From Paenibacillus sp. 32352 (GTDB taxonomy: Bacteria > Bacillota > Bacilli > Paenibacillales > NBRC-103111), in NCBI RefSeq assembly GCF_002042965.1, contig NZ_MZNT01000007.1, positions 124,001 through 188,000 of the forward strand: a stretch of 64,000 bases of DNA, in the 5' to 3' direction. Shown here in pieces: positions 16,687-25,430 of this stretch (positions are counted from its first letter, which is position 1; each line of letters starts with the position of its first letter). A program made the position numbers and the translations under genes. The notes under the pieces were generated by a model that did no database searches, had not been told where the DNA came from, and worked only from the letters and a program-made list of their open reading frames with translations.

Positions 16687-17856
16687 ATGAAATATTACTT
16701 GTATGGAAGACCTGTAACCGACTCCGCTTTTTTATTTTTTTTAATGCAGTTCAATCATTTTCTCCAAGGTCCTCCCCTGAAAATCGCACTCAATGTAGTA
16801 CTCTGGGTAACCTATACCTGTATGCTTTTTCTCCCTAAGAAGCTCTGGACAAGAACAAGACTGATGCTGGCTGCATGCCTGCTTTTGCTGGAAGCCGCAG
16901 TCGGGGTGTTCGGATTTCAAGAAATGAACCTCATATACATCATCGCAATCATTTTATTTGTGGGGGCTATTCGCCTATCCTTTATCAAACTGCAGACCCC
17001 TGCGATACTAGCCATTTGCGTAACCGCGGCATTCTATGTGAAATTCGGAAGCGGAGATATTTTTAATATCATCTCCTTTCTCTTCTTTGCGACAGCCCTG
17101 TACTTCTCCATACGAAGCCGAAGACAACGGAATGAAATGTATGAATTAAATAAAAAGCATCTGGAGGAGCTTCAATCAGCCTACGACCAGCTCCATCAGG
17201 CTTCGGCCACCACTATGCAATACGCGGTCCTCGAAGAAAGAACACGGATTGCAAGGGATATCCACGATGCGGTCGGACATAGTCTCACGTCCTTGATTGT
17301 ACAAATACAGGCTCTGCGCTATATGGTGAAAGCAGATCCGGAGCGTGCCGCACATTCGCTGGACGGTATGCTGGCCGTAGCACGCCAAGGGCTTCAGGAT
17401 ATACGCACCTCTGTTCATGCTCTTGCGGACAACCGCTCCATACCTGGAGTAACAGGCTTAAAATCACTGCTCGCCCGAATGGAGGCTACCGCTTCCATTG
17501 CTTATACCTTTCACACTGATTTACAGGATGGAGAGGTTGAGGCGGAGGCATATGAAACCTTTTTCAGAGTTCTTCAAGAAGCCATTACGAATATTATCCG
17601 GCATTCGCAAGCGACCCAAGTCGAGGTTGGGCTTTTTAGGCGGACCGATAAGCTTGTAATGACTATCCGCGATAACGGGGTTGTCACAGCTATAAACGAT
17701 ATCAAGGAAGGATACGGCATCAAGGTTATGAAGACAAGGATTGAGGAGCTTGGTGGAAGTCTTCTTCTCACGAGTTTGGTACCAAGCGGGTTGGAGCTTA
17801 CTGCGGCTATACCATATAGAGATCGTTCATCAGGTGAACTGGAAGAGGAGGATTGA
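16687..17856 (+). CDS. Sensor histidine kinase, NarL/DesK type
   Basis: A 389-residue kinase. The first 140 residues hold about five hydrophobic helices with no extracellular domain, then a coiled linker (RRQRNEMYELNKKHLEELQSAYDQL). The HisKA_3 dimerisation box is ARIARDIHDAVGHSLTSLIVQ-like with the phospho-accepting His in RDIHDAVGH, and the HATPase_c domain has VLQEAITNIIRHSQAT and the G-box MTIRDNG and EGYGIKVMKTRIEELGG. AAAGGAGG precedes the ATG. It overlaps the response-regulator gene region, forming one operon. The membrane-only sensor resembles DesK, LiaS and YxjM, which respond to envelope state. Confidence 0.9.
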   Translation: MKYYLYGRPVTDSAFLFFLMQFNHFLQGPPLKIALNVVLWVTYTCMLFLPKKLWTRTRLMLAACLLLLEAAVGVFGFQEMNLIYIIAIILFVGAIRLSFIKLQTPAILAICVTAAFYVKFGSGDIFNIISFLFFATALYFSIRSRRQRNEMYELNKKHLEELQSAYDQLHQASATTMQYAVLEERTRIARDIHDAVGHSLTSLIVQIQALRYMVKADPERAAHSLDGMLAVARQGLQDIRTSVHALADNRSIPGVTGLKSLLARMEATASIAYTFHTDLQDGEVEAEAYETFFRVLQEAITNIIRHSQATQVEVGLFRRTDKLVMTIRDNGVVTAINDIKEGYGIKVMKTRIEELGGSLLLTSLVPSGLELTAAIPYRDRSSGELEEED

Positions 17857-17858
17857 GG

Positions 17859-18530
17859 ATGCAGGAGCATCATAAAATTAAGGTACTGCTTGCCGACGAT
17901 CAAACTATGATTCGGCAAGGATTCAGCTATGTTATCGGATTGCAGCCCGATATGCAGTTAGTCGGAGAAGCATCCGACGGTCAGGAAGCGATTGATTTGG
18001 CCTCAGAGCTTCGTCCGGATGTGATATTAATGGATATCCAAATGCCAAGAAAGTCCGGCATCGAAGCGACTCGAGAAATTAAGAGACAGTGGCCGGCTAC
18101 GAAAACGGTTATTCTCACGACTTTTGATGATCAGGAGTATATTTATCAAGGAATTCGGTCTGGAGCGGTCGGATATTTATTGAAGGACGCAGAGGTGGAA
18201 CAGATGCTGGAGGCTGTACGTTCCGCATTTCGCGGTGAGGCCATTTACAAGACAAGTCTCGCGGCCAATGCCCTGCTTCGGGTCGCTTCCTCAGCAAATA
18301 CCCCTAACGTAACGGATGCCAAGCCGCTGCTTATTGACCCATTGACAGAACGTGAACAGCAGATCCTTCAGGAAATGGCCTACGGTCTCCGCAATGACCA
18401 AATAGCGAAAAAGCTGTTCATTACCGAGGGCACCGTTAAGTCCCATGTTCACCGCATTCTGCAGAAATTCAGCTGCGAGGACCGCACACAGGTCGTAGTC
18501 GCCGCTCTTCGAAACGGGATGGTGGATTGA
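17859..18530 (+). CDS. Response regulator, NarL/FixJ family
   Basis: A 223-residue regulator. The receiver domain has the acidic pair in LLADDQTMIRQG, the phospho-accepting Asp in PDVILMDIQMPRKSGIEA, the conserved Thr in VILTTFDD and Lys in GYLLKDAE. The C-terminal LuxR-type helix-turn-helix is LTEREQQILQEMAYG..NDQIAKKLFITEGTVKSHVHRIL. GAGGAGG at 17845-17851 sets the ATG at 17859 as the start; an in-frame TTG at 17853 is too close. It follows the kinase with a two-base gap. The divergent CcdC-like gene is a possible target. Confidence 0.92.
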   Translation: MQEHHKIKVLLADDQTMIRQGFSYVIGLQPDMQLVGEASDGQEAIDLASELRPDVILMDIQMPRKSGIEATREIKRQWPATKTVILTTFDDQEYIYQGIRSGAVGYLLKDAEVEQMLEAVRSAFRGEAIYKTSLAANALLRVASSANTPNVTDAKPLLIDPLTEREQQILQEMAYGLRNDQIAKKLFITEGTVKSHVHRILQKFSCEDRTQVVVAALRNGMVD

Positions 18531-18600
18531 TGCGCAAAGCTGAAAGGTGTTAAAGTTCTGGTAGCCAATGCGGCAGAGGAATCCCTGTAAAGTAAAAATA

Positions 18601-18641
18601 GGATAGATCGGTCCATTTTACTGGATGATCTATCCCTTTTT
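18601..18641 (+). terminator. Terminator of the two-component operon
   Basis: GGATAGATC (18601-18609) and GATCTATCC (18627-18635) form a nine-pair stem, then CTTTTT. Confidence 0.75.
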
Positions 18642-18734
18642 AGCTGAGTTGTCAGATCCAGGTTGTCCAATATTTTTTGCTGATAAGACCGACATGAATA
18701 GCGAAACGAGATGCTTGAAGGAAACTGCTTCATG

Positions 18735-19814
18735 TCAACACTCGCCCTCAAGAAACCGGATGAGGTACAATTCAGGCTGAGCAAGGAACTCCGGGAAGCT
18801 GCACAAATCGGCATACTCTTGATGCTCCGCATCATAACAGCCGATCAAGCCCTTTTTCTTGGGGTTCCATACGAGCTGAACATCGGAGTAATTATCGATA
18901 TCGGCCGATAGCCGCAGCAGCTTTTGACGACCGATTCGCATCTCAAAGGTATCAGTCAAGGTGAAAAAATCGATATACCTGATCTCATAATCATTTGGCG
19001 CTAACTCGACACGAAGCTTATCCCCGGTAAGAAAGCGGATCAGCTCATCGGTCAATTTATACTTTTTCAGTTCATATTTTTTGTTCTCCAAATGATGAAA
19101 CTCAGCCGGCTCCAATGATTTCAGATAATCAGCCAAAGCCGTATTTTTATTCATTACGGCAATCGTATAAGGCCTCTCGCCGTCTTTCTCTGCCATCGTA
19201 ACGTCCGCACCACGTTCAATCAAATGTTTTACCATCGCTGCATTACCCAAGCGCGTTGCAACGGTTAAAGGAGTCGCACGATAAGGGTACACCATATCCG
19301 GCTGATTGTAATTAATATCCACCCCATGCTCGAGTAAATAATCGATTGTTTTCAAATCATGATCGGATACGGCATGACGCAGCACGGCACCCCCATGCTG
19401 TTTAATATCCAATCCCAGCTCACGAATAAGCGGAATATTGGATTTGTTGCCGTAGTAGGCTTGGGAATAAGCTCCGGACCGAACTTGATTCAGCATGTCC
19501 ATCCTGGCGCCATGTTCGGCAACGTAACGAACCATATCTTCCTTGCCATAGCGTACAGCGCGTAAAAAAGCAGGATTATGTTCAACATTCAAGTTAACTC
19601 CATGCTCGACCAGCAGCTTAACAACATCCAGTCTTCCGGATATTATCGCCAGATCTAATGGACTTAACGTGGTATATTGGCTAAGTACAATACCTTCCTC
19701 TATATCCCATCCCGATGCTACGGCTTCCAGCAATACCGGAATATTCCCTTCGTAAATGTGCATCGCGATTTCCGGCAGTTCTGCGAACTTCCCAATATCT
19801 TTCAAATGAATCAT
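18735..19814 (-). CDS. Ankyrin repeat protein
   Basis: A 359-residue cytosolic protein. Four to six ankyrin repeats run from about residue 40 to 240, for example TTLSPLDLAIISGRLDVVKLLVEHGVNLN and TPLTVATRLGNAAMVKHLIERGADVT. The last 110 residues are a different, beta-rich domain ending KKGLIGCYDAEHQEYADLCS and FPEFLAQPELYLIRFLEGEC that I do not recognise. The ATG at 19814 follows GGGAGCGGG. Ankyrin proteins of this size in Bacilli are often immunity or adaptor proteins, but no toxin gene is adjacent. Confidence 0.8.
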   Translation of the reverse strand: MIHLKDIGKFAELPEIAMHIYEGNIPVLLEAVASGWDIEEGIVLSQYTTLSPLDLAIISGRLDVVKLLVEHGVNLNVEHNPAFLRAVRYGKEDMVRYVAEHGARMDMLNQVRSGAYSQAYYGNKSNIPLIRELGLDIKQHGGAVLRHAVSDHDLKTIDYLLEHGVDINYNQPDMVYPYRATPLTVATRLGNAAMVKHLIERGADVTMAEKDGERPYTIAVMNKNTALADYLKSLEPAEFHHLENKKYELKKYKLTDELIRFLTGDKLRVELAPNDYEIRYIDFFTLTDTFEMRIGRQKLLRLSADIDNYSDVQLVWNPKKKGLIGCYDAEHQEYADLCSFPEFLAQPELYLIRFLEGEC

Positions 19815-19964
19815 GACATACCCGCTCCCAGTCAAAGTCTTATGAAGAGTATAGAAAACTGCCAGACAAAAAACAACGGGTCTTTGGGCTTAAGACTATT
19901 CGTACACTCTTTATGGGACATAAAATACCTCCGCAAAGCGGGGCGTTGGTTTTCGTGCCATAAA

Positions 19965-20048
19965 GAAAAAGGCCCTTATCAGCCGCTTCATATTCCCATG
20001 GAGCCTAGCAGACTTGGATTGGGAATATGAGAATGGCGATTCAGGGCC
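19965..20048 (-). terminator. Large hairpin terminator after pdxA
   Basis: On the minus strand AGGCCCT... an outer stem GGCCCT (19971-19976) with AGGGCC (20043-20048) and an inner stem CATATTCCCA (19989-19998) with TGGGAATATG (20020-20029), separated by looser pairs, end in a TTTTTC run. The hairpin spans over 80 bases, unusually long for a simple terminator. Confidence 0.7.
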
Positions 20049-20074
20049 TTACTGCAGCCTATCGGCAAAATCCA

Positions 20075-21067
20075 TTAACGCTTAGGAGCGAGCTCAATAG
20101 CTTGGCGCAGCGCTTCCTTCATGCTTTGTTCATCGGCAATGCCTTTTCCTGCGATGTCAAAGGCCGTGCCATGGTCGACGCTCGTGCGGATGATCGGCAG
20201 TCCTACCGTGATGTTGACGCCGGCTTCCAGGCCGAGCACCTTGATCGGGCCGTGACCCTGATCGTGATACATAGCTACGACGATATCGAAATCCCCGCGC
20301 GTAGCACGGAAAAATAACGTATCAGCAGGCAGCGGACCGACGGCTTGAATGCCTTCCTGTTGAGCACGCTGTACACCGGGAATGACCTTTTCTTCCTCTT
20401 CGCCGTAGCCAAACAATCCGTTCTCGCCCGCATGCGGGTTGATGCCGCATACCGCAATTTTTGGTGCGGTGTAGCCTGCCTTTTGCAAGGTTTCGTGGGC
20501 CAGACGGATCACCTTGTACACACGGTCCGGATTAATCTGCTTCACCGCATCGATAATGCCGACATGCGTCGTCACATGAATGACCTTCAGCTTAGGTGCG
20601 GACAGCATCATCGAATAGTCCTTGGTGCCGGTCAGCTCCGCCAAAATTTCCGTGTGGCCCGGGTAAATATGGCCTCCCTTGTGAAGAGCTTCTTTATTCA
20701 ACGGCGCCGTACAGATCGCGTCAATCTCTCCCCGGTTCGCCAGCTCGATGGCTTGCTGCAAGTACATGAACGCGGCATGGCCCGCCTCAGGACTTACCTT
20801 GCCGAACGGCAAATCTGCGGGAAGCAAATTCAAATCCCAGCAGTCAACGGTACCATGCTCGAATTTGGCTTCCTGAAGCGCTGCAATCGTATTGACCTTG
20901 AGTCCGCTGCGAACAACCTGCGCCGCTCTCTCAAGGAGCTTGGCGTCCCCGATAACAAAAGGACGGCTTTGCACATACATCTCCGCATCACTCAGCGCCT
21001 TCATAATAATCTCCGGCCCGACTCCGGCTCCGTCCCCCATGGTAATACCAATGATCGGTTTATTCAT
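20075..21067 (-). CDS. pdxA: PdxA-family dehydrogenase, probably D-threonate/D-erythronate 4-phosphate dehydrogenase (PdxA2)
   Basis: A 330-residue enzyme of the PdxA family: MGDGAGVGPEIIMKAL at the N-terminus, TAPLNKEALHKGGHIYPGHTEILAEL with metal-binding His, YDQ-type motif MYHDQGHGPIKVLG, and RTSVDHGTAFDIAGKG at the C-terminus. PdxA acts in vitamin B6 synthesis, but copies next to a four-carbon acid-sugar kinase (PdxA2) oxidise and decarboxylate threonate or erythronate 4-phosphate to dihydroxyacetone phosphate. Its ATG overlaps the kinase stop by eight bases, so translation is coupled and the catabolic role is favoured. Ribosome binding site is GAAAGGGGAG. Confidence 0.92.
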   Translation of the reverse strand: MNKPIIGITMGDGAGVGPEIIMKALSDAEMYVQSRPFVIGDAKLLERAAQVVRSGLKVNTIAALQEAKFEHGTVDCWDLNLLPADLPFGKVSPEAGHAAFMYLQQAIELANRGEIDAICTAPLNKEALHKGGHIYPGHTEILAELTGTKDYSMMLSAPKLKVIHVTTHVGIIDAVKQINPDRVYKVIRLAHETLQKAGYTAPKIAVCGINPHAGENGLFGYGEEEEKVIPGVQRAQQEGIQAVGPLPADTLFFRATRGDFDIVVAMYHDQGHGPIKVLGLEAGVNITVGLPIIRTSVDHGTAFDIAGKGIADEQSMKEALRQAIELAPKR

Positions 21068-22418
21068 GTGTATACTCCCCTTTCAAAATTTGCATGGCAT
21101 GCCATAACGAATCGACATTGCCAAAAGCTCCTGCTTTGGTGACTGTAGGTACATTCCGTGCGCCAATCAGTCTGCCGAGCGGAATACCCGGTTCAAGCTC
21201 CGAAGTCAATTCAATACCCCTTACACCCAAATGGCGGCATACCGCCTTAGCGGTATCGCCTCCGGTCAACACCATTCCCTGCAGCGTATATGCCGAGCAC
21301 ACAGCCGCGGCTACTTCCCCTAATGCATCCGCGATGGCATTGGATACGCTGGATGCATCCATCCCCCGGCTCGACCCGAGCTTCTGCGCTTCAGCTACCT
21401 GCTCCGGCGATGAACCTGCATAGAACGATACGTCCGAGCCTGCATTAAGCGCTGAGGACAGTCTGCGGTAGCAGTGCTCCTTCTCCTGAGCGGCTTGCTC
21501 CGGCGATGCGAGCAGTGTCAAAGGGTCCAGCTCCACGCATGCCACATCCGGTTGCTCATTTACCTTCTGCACCTGAGCGCGTGTTACACGAGAGATGCTT
21601 CCGGCCACGAGCATGACAGGCTGTCCGCCGCGTTGAACCTTTTGCTTCAGTTCCGCATCTGCCGCAGCTTCAGCCACATCAGCTCCTTCGGTGGACGTAT
21701 CCGAGCCGACCATTCCAATGGATGACAGAGGCAAATATTCGGCCAATCCGGCAGAGCCAGCCCATAATAATCGTTCCTTAAGCTTTGGCATCAGCTCCGC
21801 AATTTGTTGAAGATCCTCGTCCGTCTCAGCATCGATCACTAACAGCTCGGCACCAGACTTCAATGCATGATTGACGCTCTCCTCCAACGCCGAAAGACCT
21901 TCGCGAACAGCGGCGAGCGGAATGCTCACCGCTGTTCTCCTCGCTTGCCCCGACAGCAGCTTGCTGATATCAGCTTCGGGAACAGGCGTCTTCGGGTCCC
22001 TGCCGATCTCTGTCTCATGGATCGGCACCCCATTTAAGTAATGCCTGCCGCCGACCGTCGTTCTCCCTATTCTCGGAAAGGCCGGAACGACAATGGCCCC
22101 CTCAAAGCCGTACACATCCAGGACGGCTTCGATTTCTTGACCCAGATTTCCACGAAGCGTGGAATCCATTTTTTTATATATAAAGGCGCAGCCTTGCTCC
22201 TTCAAGGACGCGGCCGCCTCTCGTACGCGCTGGTACGCCAGCTCCCCTGGTACCGATCTGCTGTCGGTATCCAGGACAATGGTCTCCGTTCTAGAAGATG
22301 AAGCGTTCAGCTCCGACCAATCAAAGACTACTTGAGTCGGCAGCCCTTTTCTAGCCACTTGCACACCGGAATCGGAAGCTCCCGTTAAATCGTCCGCAAT
22401 AATTGCTAACCGCAGCAA
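21060..22418 (-). CDS. Four-carbon acid-sugar kinase (DtnK/OtnK/YgbK type)
   Basis: A 452-residue kinase with the two-domain layout of the DUF1537 family: LRLAIIADDLTGASDSGVQ at the N-terminus (substrate domain), YKKMDSTLRGNLGQEIEA and VVPAFPRIGRTTVGG, then the nucleotide domain with MLVAGSISRVTRAQV and LVLTGGDTAKAVCRHLG. It phosphorylates D-threonate, D-erythronate or a related acid at C4. The start is TTG 22418, after GGGAGGGAGACGGA; upstream codons to 22478 have no site. The next genes are pdxA2 (overlapping) and, upstream, the permease. Exact substrate is not decided by sequence alone. Confidence 0.9.
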   Translation of the reverse strand: MLRLAIIADDLTGASDSGVQVARKGLPTQVVFDWSELNASSSRTETIVLDTDSRSVPGELAYQRVREAAASLKEQGCAFIYKKMDSTLRGNLGQEIEAVLDVYGFEGAIVVPAFPRIGRTTVGGRHYLNGVPIHETEIGRDPKTPVPEADISKLLSGQARRTAVSIPLAAVREGLSALEESVNHALKSGAELLVIDAETDEDLQQIAELMPKLKERLLWAGSAGLAEYLPLSSIGMVGSDTSTEGADVAEAAADAELKQKVQRGGQPVMLVAGSISRVTRAQVQKVNEQPDVACVELDPLTLLASPEQAAQEKEHCYRRLSSALNAGSDVSFYAGSSPEQVAEAQKLGSSRGMDASSVSNAIADALGEVAAAVCSAYTLQGMVLTGGDTAKAVCRHLGVRGIELTSELEPGIPLGRLIGARNVPTVTKAGAFGNVDSLWHAMQILKGEYTHE

Positions 22419-22491
22419 TCCGTCTCCCTCCCTTACTTTGAAAAATAGAAAGCATGTCCGGCAAACCTGCCGGAACACGCCTTCCTACCGG

Positions 22492-23448
22492 TTATTGCCG
22501 TGCCGTTACACCGACGCGTTTGGCCCACCAGGCCGTGACAATCGGCACCAAAATCGCTGTGACGATAACACATGACGCCACCAGGGCCGTCGCTGACGGA
22601 ACAACCGGAGCGTACACGGAATTGGCTGCGGCTACTGCCGCCGGAACTCCTGCTGCATTCCCTGCTGTGGATGCCGCGGACAAGCCTGCAATCCCGTTAC
22701 CGCCTGTCAGACGATCCATCAACAGAAGGGTAATTCCTGAGATAACAACAACACCAATACCGAGCAGCACACCGAGAATACCGGCTTGCCATACATTTTG
22801 CAAATTCAAGCCGGCGCCAAGGGCGAATGAGAAGAAAGGAACCATCACCGGTACGGCCTTACCCAAAAACTCGCGCAGCTCTTTATCCAGGTTCCCCAGA
22901 ATCATGCCGACCACAAGCGGCAGGATGGCTCCTACAAGCGTCTGCCATGGAAATGCAGCCAAACCTGCTACGCCAAGTGTAATCATCGTAAGAAACGGAC
23001 CGGACTCCAAGCACATAATAGAGTAAGCCCCGACATCTTCCTTCTTGCCGAACTGGCCCATCAGCGCCATATACAAGCCGCCATTCGTGTCATTCATCGC
23101 TGCTACAATCGCTACGACGGACAAGCCTGCGAATAATCCGCTTTCAATCATGCCCTCACCGAGAAATCTTGAGGCAATCAAACCGACGATAACCGCAGTC
23201 AAAATCTTAGTCCCGAGCAGCGTCCCGCCTTTTTTCAAAATATAGGGGGTAGCTTTAAAATCGATGGTCGAACCCATGCAGACATAGAATACAGCCAGAA
23301 TCGGCAGCGAACCGGTCATCAACGCTCCGGTGAACGAACCGAACGTCTTGGGAATCGAAGGAAAGAGCGTGTTAATAATGGCACCCAAAAGCAAAGGTAC
23401 AATCATCATTCCGCCGGGAATGCGTTCAATTGTCGCTTTAATTTTCAC
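22492..23448 (-). CDS. kdgT: 2-keto-3-deoxygluconate permease family transporter
   Basis: A 318-residue, roughly ten-helix carrier of the KdgT family: [60 protein letters not shown] and [20 protein letters not shown]. KdgT imports 2-keto-3-deoxygluconate with protons; in loci like this one, with acid-sugar kinase and PdxA2, the likely substrate is a threonate-like four-carbon acid. The start is GTG at 23448 with GGAGGG. It heads the operon kdgT-kinase-pdxA and carries a sigma-A promoter. No KDG kinase or aldolase is nearby, against KDG itself. Confidence 0.9.
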   Translation of the reverse strand: MKIKATIERIPGGMMIVPLLLGAIINTLFPSIPKTFGSFTGALMTGSLPILAVFYVCMGSTIDFKATPYILKKGGTLLGTKILTAVIVGLIASRFLGEGMIESGLFAGLSVVAIVAAMNDTNGGLYMALMGQFGKKEDVGAYSIMCLESGPFLTMITLGVAGLAAFPWQTLVGAILPLVVGMILGNLDKELREFLGKAVPVMVPFFSFALGAGLNLQNVWQAGILGVLLGIGVVVISGITLLLMDRLTGGNGIAGLSAASTAGNAAGVPAAVAAANSVYAPVVPSATALVASCVIVTAILVPIVTAWWAKRVGVTARQ

Positions 23449-23469
23449 AAGTAACCCTCCAAGATGTTT

Positions 23470-23490
23470 GTATTATTTTGCAACAATTTG
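23470..23490 (-). promoter_or_regulatory. Candidate regulator site in the kdgT leader
   Basis: Minus strand ATTGTTGCAAAATAAT. It matches TTTGTTGCTAAATTAAT upstream of the regulator gene (25414-25430) almost base for base. It lies just downstream of the -10 element, a place suited to repression. Confidence 0.45.
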
Positions 23491-23514
23491 AAAGTTATAA
23501 GACCTTTCCTTAGT

Positions 23515-23544
23515 ATTATAACAAGCTCTTTCTTCGCCACTCAA
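23515..23544 (-). promoter_or_regulatory. Sigma-A promoter of the kdgT operon
   Basis: Minus strand TTGAGT (23544-23539), 18-base spacer, TATAAT (23520-23515). No sigma-54 GG-N10-GC element is visible in the same interval. Confidence 0.75.
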
Positions 23545-23550
23545 TCCTGT

Positions 23551-25398
23551 TTATGTTTTATTTTTAAACATTTTGTTCATTTTTCTCCACAGTGTAGCCC
23601 GATTAATGCCAAGTCTCTTACAGGCTTTGGATTGATTCATTCCCTCTTCCTGCAGCACTTGCAACAAGATCCGTTCCTCAATCTCCTCATAGGTACCGCT
23701 TAAATCAATCTGAGCATACGCTGCGCGGGATGTGCCGGAGCCTGCATGCTGTATCAGACGCTCCCAGACTTCATGGACTTCTTCCCATTCGGTATAATGA
23801 CCTTTTGTCATAAGAAGCATTTCCTGGATCGTACTCTCAAATTCCGGGATATTACCAGGCCAATCGTATTGGGTGAGCCGCTCGAGCACCGTCTCTCTCA
23901 TCCCTACGATCTGCTTCCCGAACTGTGAATTATATTCTGCGATGAGTCCCCTTATCATTTCTTCCGCGTCCTCCAGATGCTCGCGGAGCGGCGGAACGGT
24001 TAGATGCAGCTCACCTACGGCATAAATCAAATCCTGGTTATAATCGCCACGTTTAGCCAGCTTGGACATAGCAATGGAGGAGGAAGCGATAAAGCGAAAG
24101 TTGCGGTTGCTGCGAATGAGCTGCAGAACGATCTCCTGCGCCTCCGGACTTAGACGGTCCGCGCGATTAAAATACAGCGTCCCTGTATAACCTCCGAGCA
24201 ATAACCCGGGAACTCCTGCACTTCCGTAAACAAGCCGGTTCATCTCTTCATCGGTTACATCCTCGCATGTAATCATATAGAAGCCTTCCTGCTGCCGACG
24301 GCTGGACGAATGGATCGCTTGCGCGAACATGAACTTGCCGCTTCCCCTCTCCCCCGATATCCAAATATTCCGGTCCGATTCGGCGAATTTTTTGGCGCGG
24401 TTGACTGTTTTTTGCAGTGTCGGGCTTGTGCCTACAAGCTGTGTGAAAGTAGCAAGTCGTGACGGGATGTATGCTTCAAATCGACGCTCACTCCTCCATG
24501 CGGTAAGCGACTCCAGATAAACCAAATAGCCCCGATGTTCTTCCTCCTCTCGAAGCATGACACTGACCTTATACTGCTCATCAAACAAATGCACATAATG
24601 CTCGCGGTCTGAGGTGTTCCGGCTTTCTCCGGTCTGCTTGATTACATTCGCCAAGGCGGCCGAGGCCAGGACGATGTTTTGCCCCCGCAGTGTTCCTTCT
24701 GCCTGACGCAGCATCCGGCAAGCCGCTTCATTAACATATTCGACACGCCGCTTGTCATCCAGAGCGATGATCCCGCGAGAATCCGCATCCAGCAAACGCT
24801 GGTAAAAGCGCACCTGTTCCTGACCTTTGCGGTACACCTCGTACACTCTGTGCACTTCGCCCAGCATATCCGCCGCCGATTCTCTGCCGGATGTGATCAA
24901 TATGCCCCGATGCCCCATGTCCTGAGCGGTACGGATAGTAACCATGTCGCCGAGTACAAGCTGGACACCCGATTGAAAAGCCTTCTGCAGCGCTGCCGCA
25001 ACCTCGGACTTGTGCTGCACTTCATAGGAAGGGATGTCCATTTGCAGCAGGCTGGATACTTCTTTAACCCCGCGGCATATGGAAGGGAATCCAATAATAG
25101 CCACGGAGGCGTTGGAATTTTTCACAAGCGTTAATACCCTCAGGATGTCATACCCCGAGACTGGAATGTCTACGACCGGAATGGTCACATGCTCGCGAAT
25201 CACCGTTGCCGTACCGCCCCGGCTCACAATCATGTCATATCCGCTTTCCTCAGCATGCTGAACGAGGGGAATCGCCTCCTGCAAATCGGCAACCTCTACG
25301 TCCATTTGAATCGTCTCTTCTTGCCTTGCCGCATCAAGCAGTACATCCTTTAAGCCGGGATAAGGCGCAATCGCTAATACGCGAATTTTCGTTTGCAT
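23551..25398 (-). CDS. PrpR-type regulator with PAS domain and degenerate sigma-54-type AAA+ domain
   Basis: A 615-residue protein. Residues 1-200 are a PrpR_N sensory domain (VSRGGTATVIREHVTIPVVDI, GFPSICRGV, VLGDMVTIRTAQDMGHRGILI). A PAS domain follows (about 205-310, GIIALDDKRRVEYVNEAACRML). The AAA+ region (about 335-540) keeps a Walker A-like GERGSGKFMFAQ but lacks the GAFTGA loop, has GTLYFNRAD where active proteins have a DE Walker B, and has YNQDLIYAV in place of FREDLYYRL with its arginine finger. A Fis-type helix-turn-helix ends it (NQSKACKRLGINRATLWRKMN). It probably regulates the kdgT operon through a sigma-A promoter, sensing an acid-sugar phosphate or the sugar itself. Confidence 0.88.
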   Translation of the reverse strand: MQTKIRVLAIAPYPGLKDVLLDAARQEETIQMDVEVADLQEAIPLVQHAEESGYDMIVSRGGTATVIREHVTIPVVDIPVSGYDILRVLTLVKNSNASVAIIGFPSICRGVKEVSSLLQMDIPSYEVQHKSEVAAALQKAFQSGVQLVLGDMVTIRTAQDMGHRGILITSGRESAADMLGEVHRVYEVYRKGQEQVRFYQRLLDADSRGIIALDDKRRVEYVNEAACRMLRQAEGTLRGQNIVLASAALANVIKQTGESRNTSDREHYVHLFDEQYKVSVMLREEEEHRGYLVYLESLTAWRSERRFEAYIPSRLATFTQLVGTSPTLQKTVNRAKKFAESDRNIWISGERGSGKFMFAQAIHSSSRRQQEGFYMITCEDVTDEEMNRLVYGSAGVPGLLLGGYTGTLYFNRADRLSPEAQEIVLQLIRSNRNFRFIASSSIAMSKLAKRGDYNQDLIYAVGELHLTVPPLREHLEDAEEMIRGLIAEYNSQFGKQIVGMRETVLERLTQYDWPGNIPEFESTIQEMLLMTKGHYTEWEEVHEVWERLIQHAGSGTSRAAYAQIDLSGTYEEIEERILLQVLQEEGMNQSKACKRLGINRATLWRKMNKMFKNKT

Positions 25399-25413
25399 AG
25401 AAATCCTCCAAGC

Positions 25414-25430
25414 TTTGTTGCTAAATTAAT
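25414..25430 (+). promoter_or_regulatory. Candidate autoregulatory site upstream of the PrpR-type regulator
   Basis: TTTGTTGCTAAATTAAT lies between a TATAAT-like -10 (minus strand, about 25446-25441) and the regulator's ribosome binding site. It mirrors the site in the kdgT leader. Confidence 0.4.

Noticed and set aside
23461..23550. Sigma-54 (-24/-12) promoter for kdgT, expected from the PrpR-type regulator
   Set aside because: No GG-N10-GC element exists; canonical sigma-A elements are present and the regulator lacks GAFTGA.
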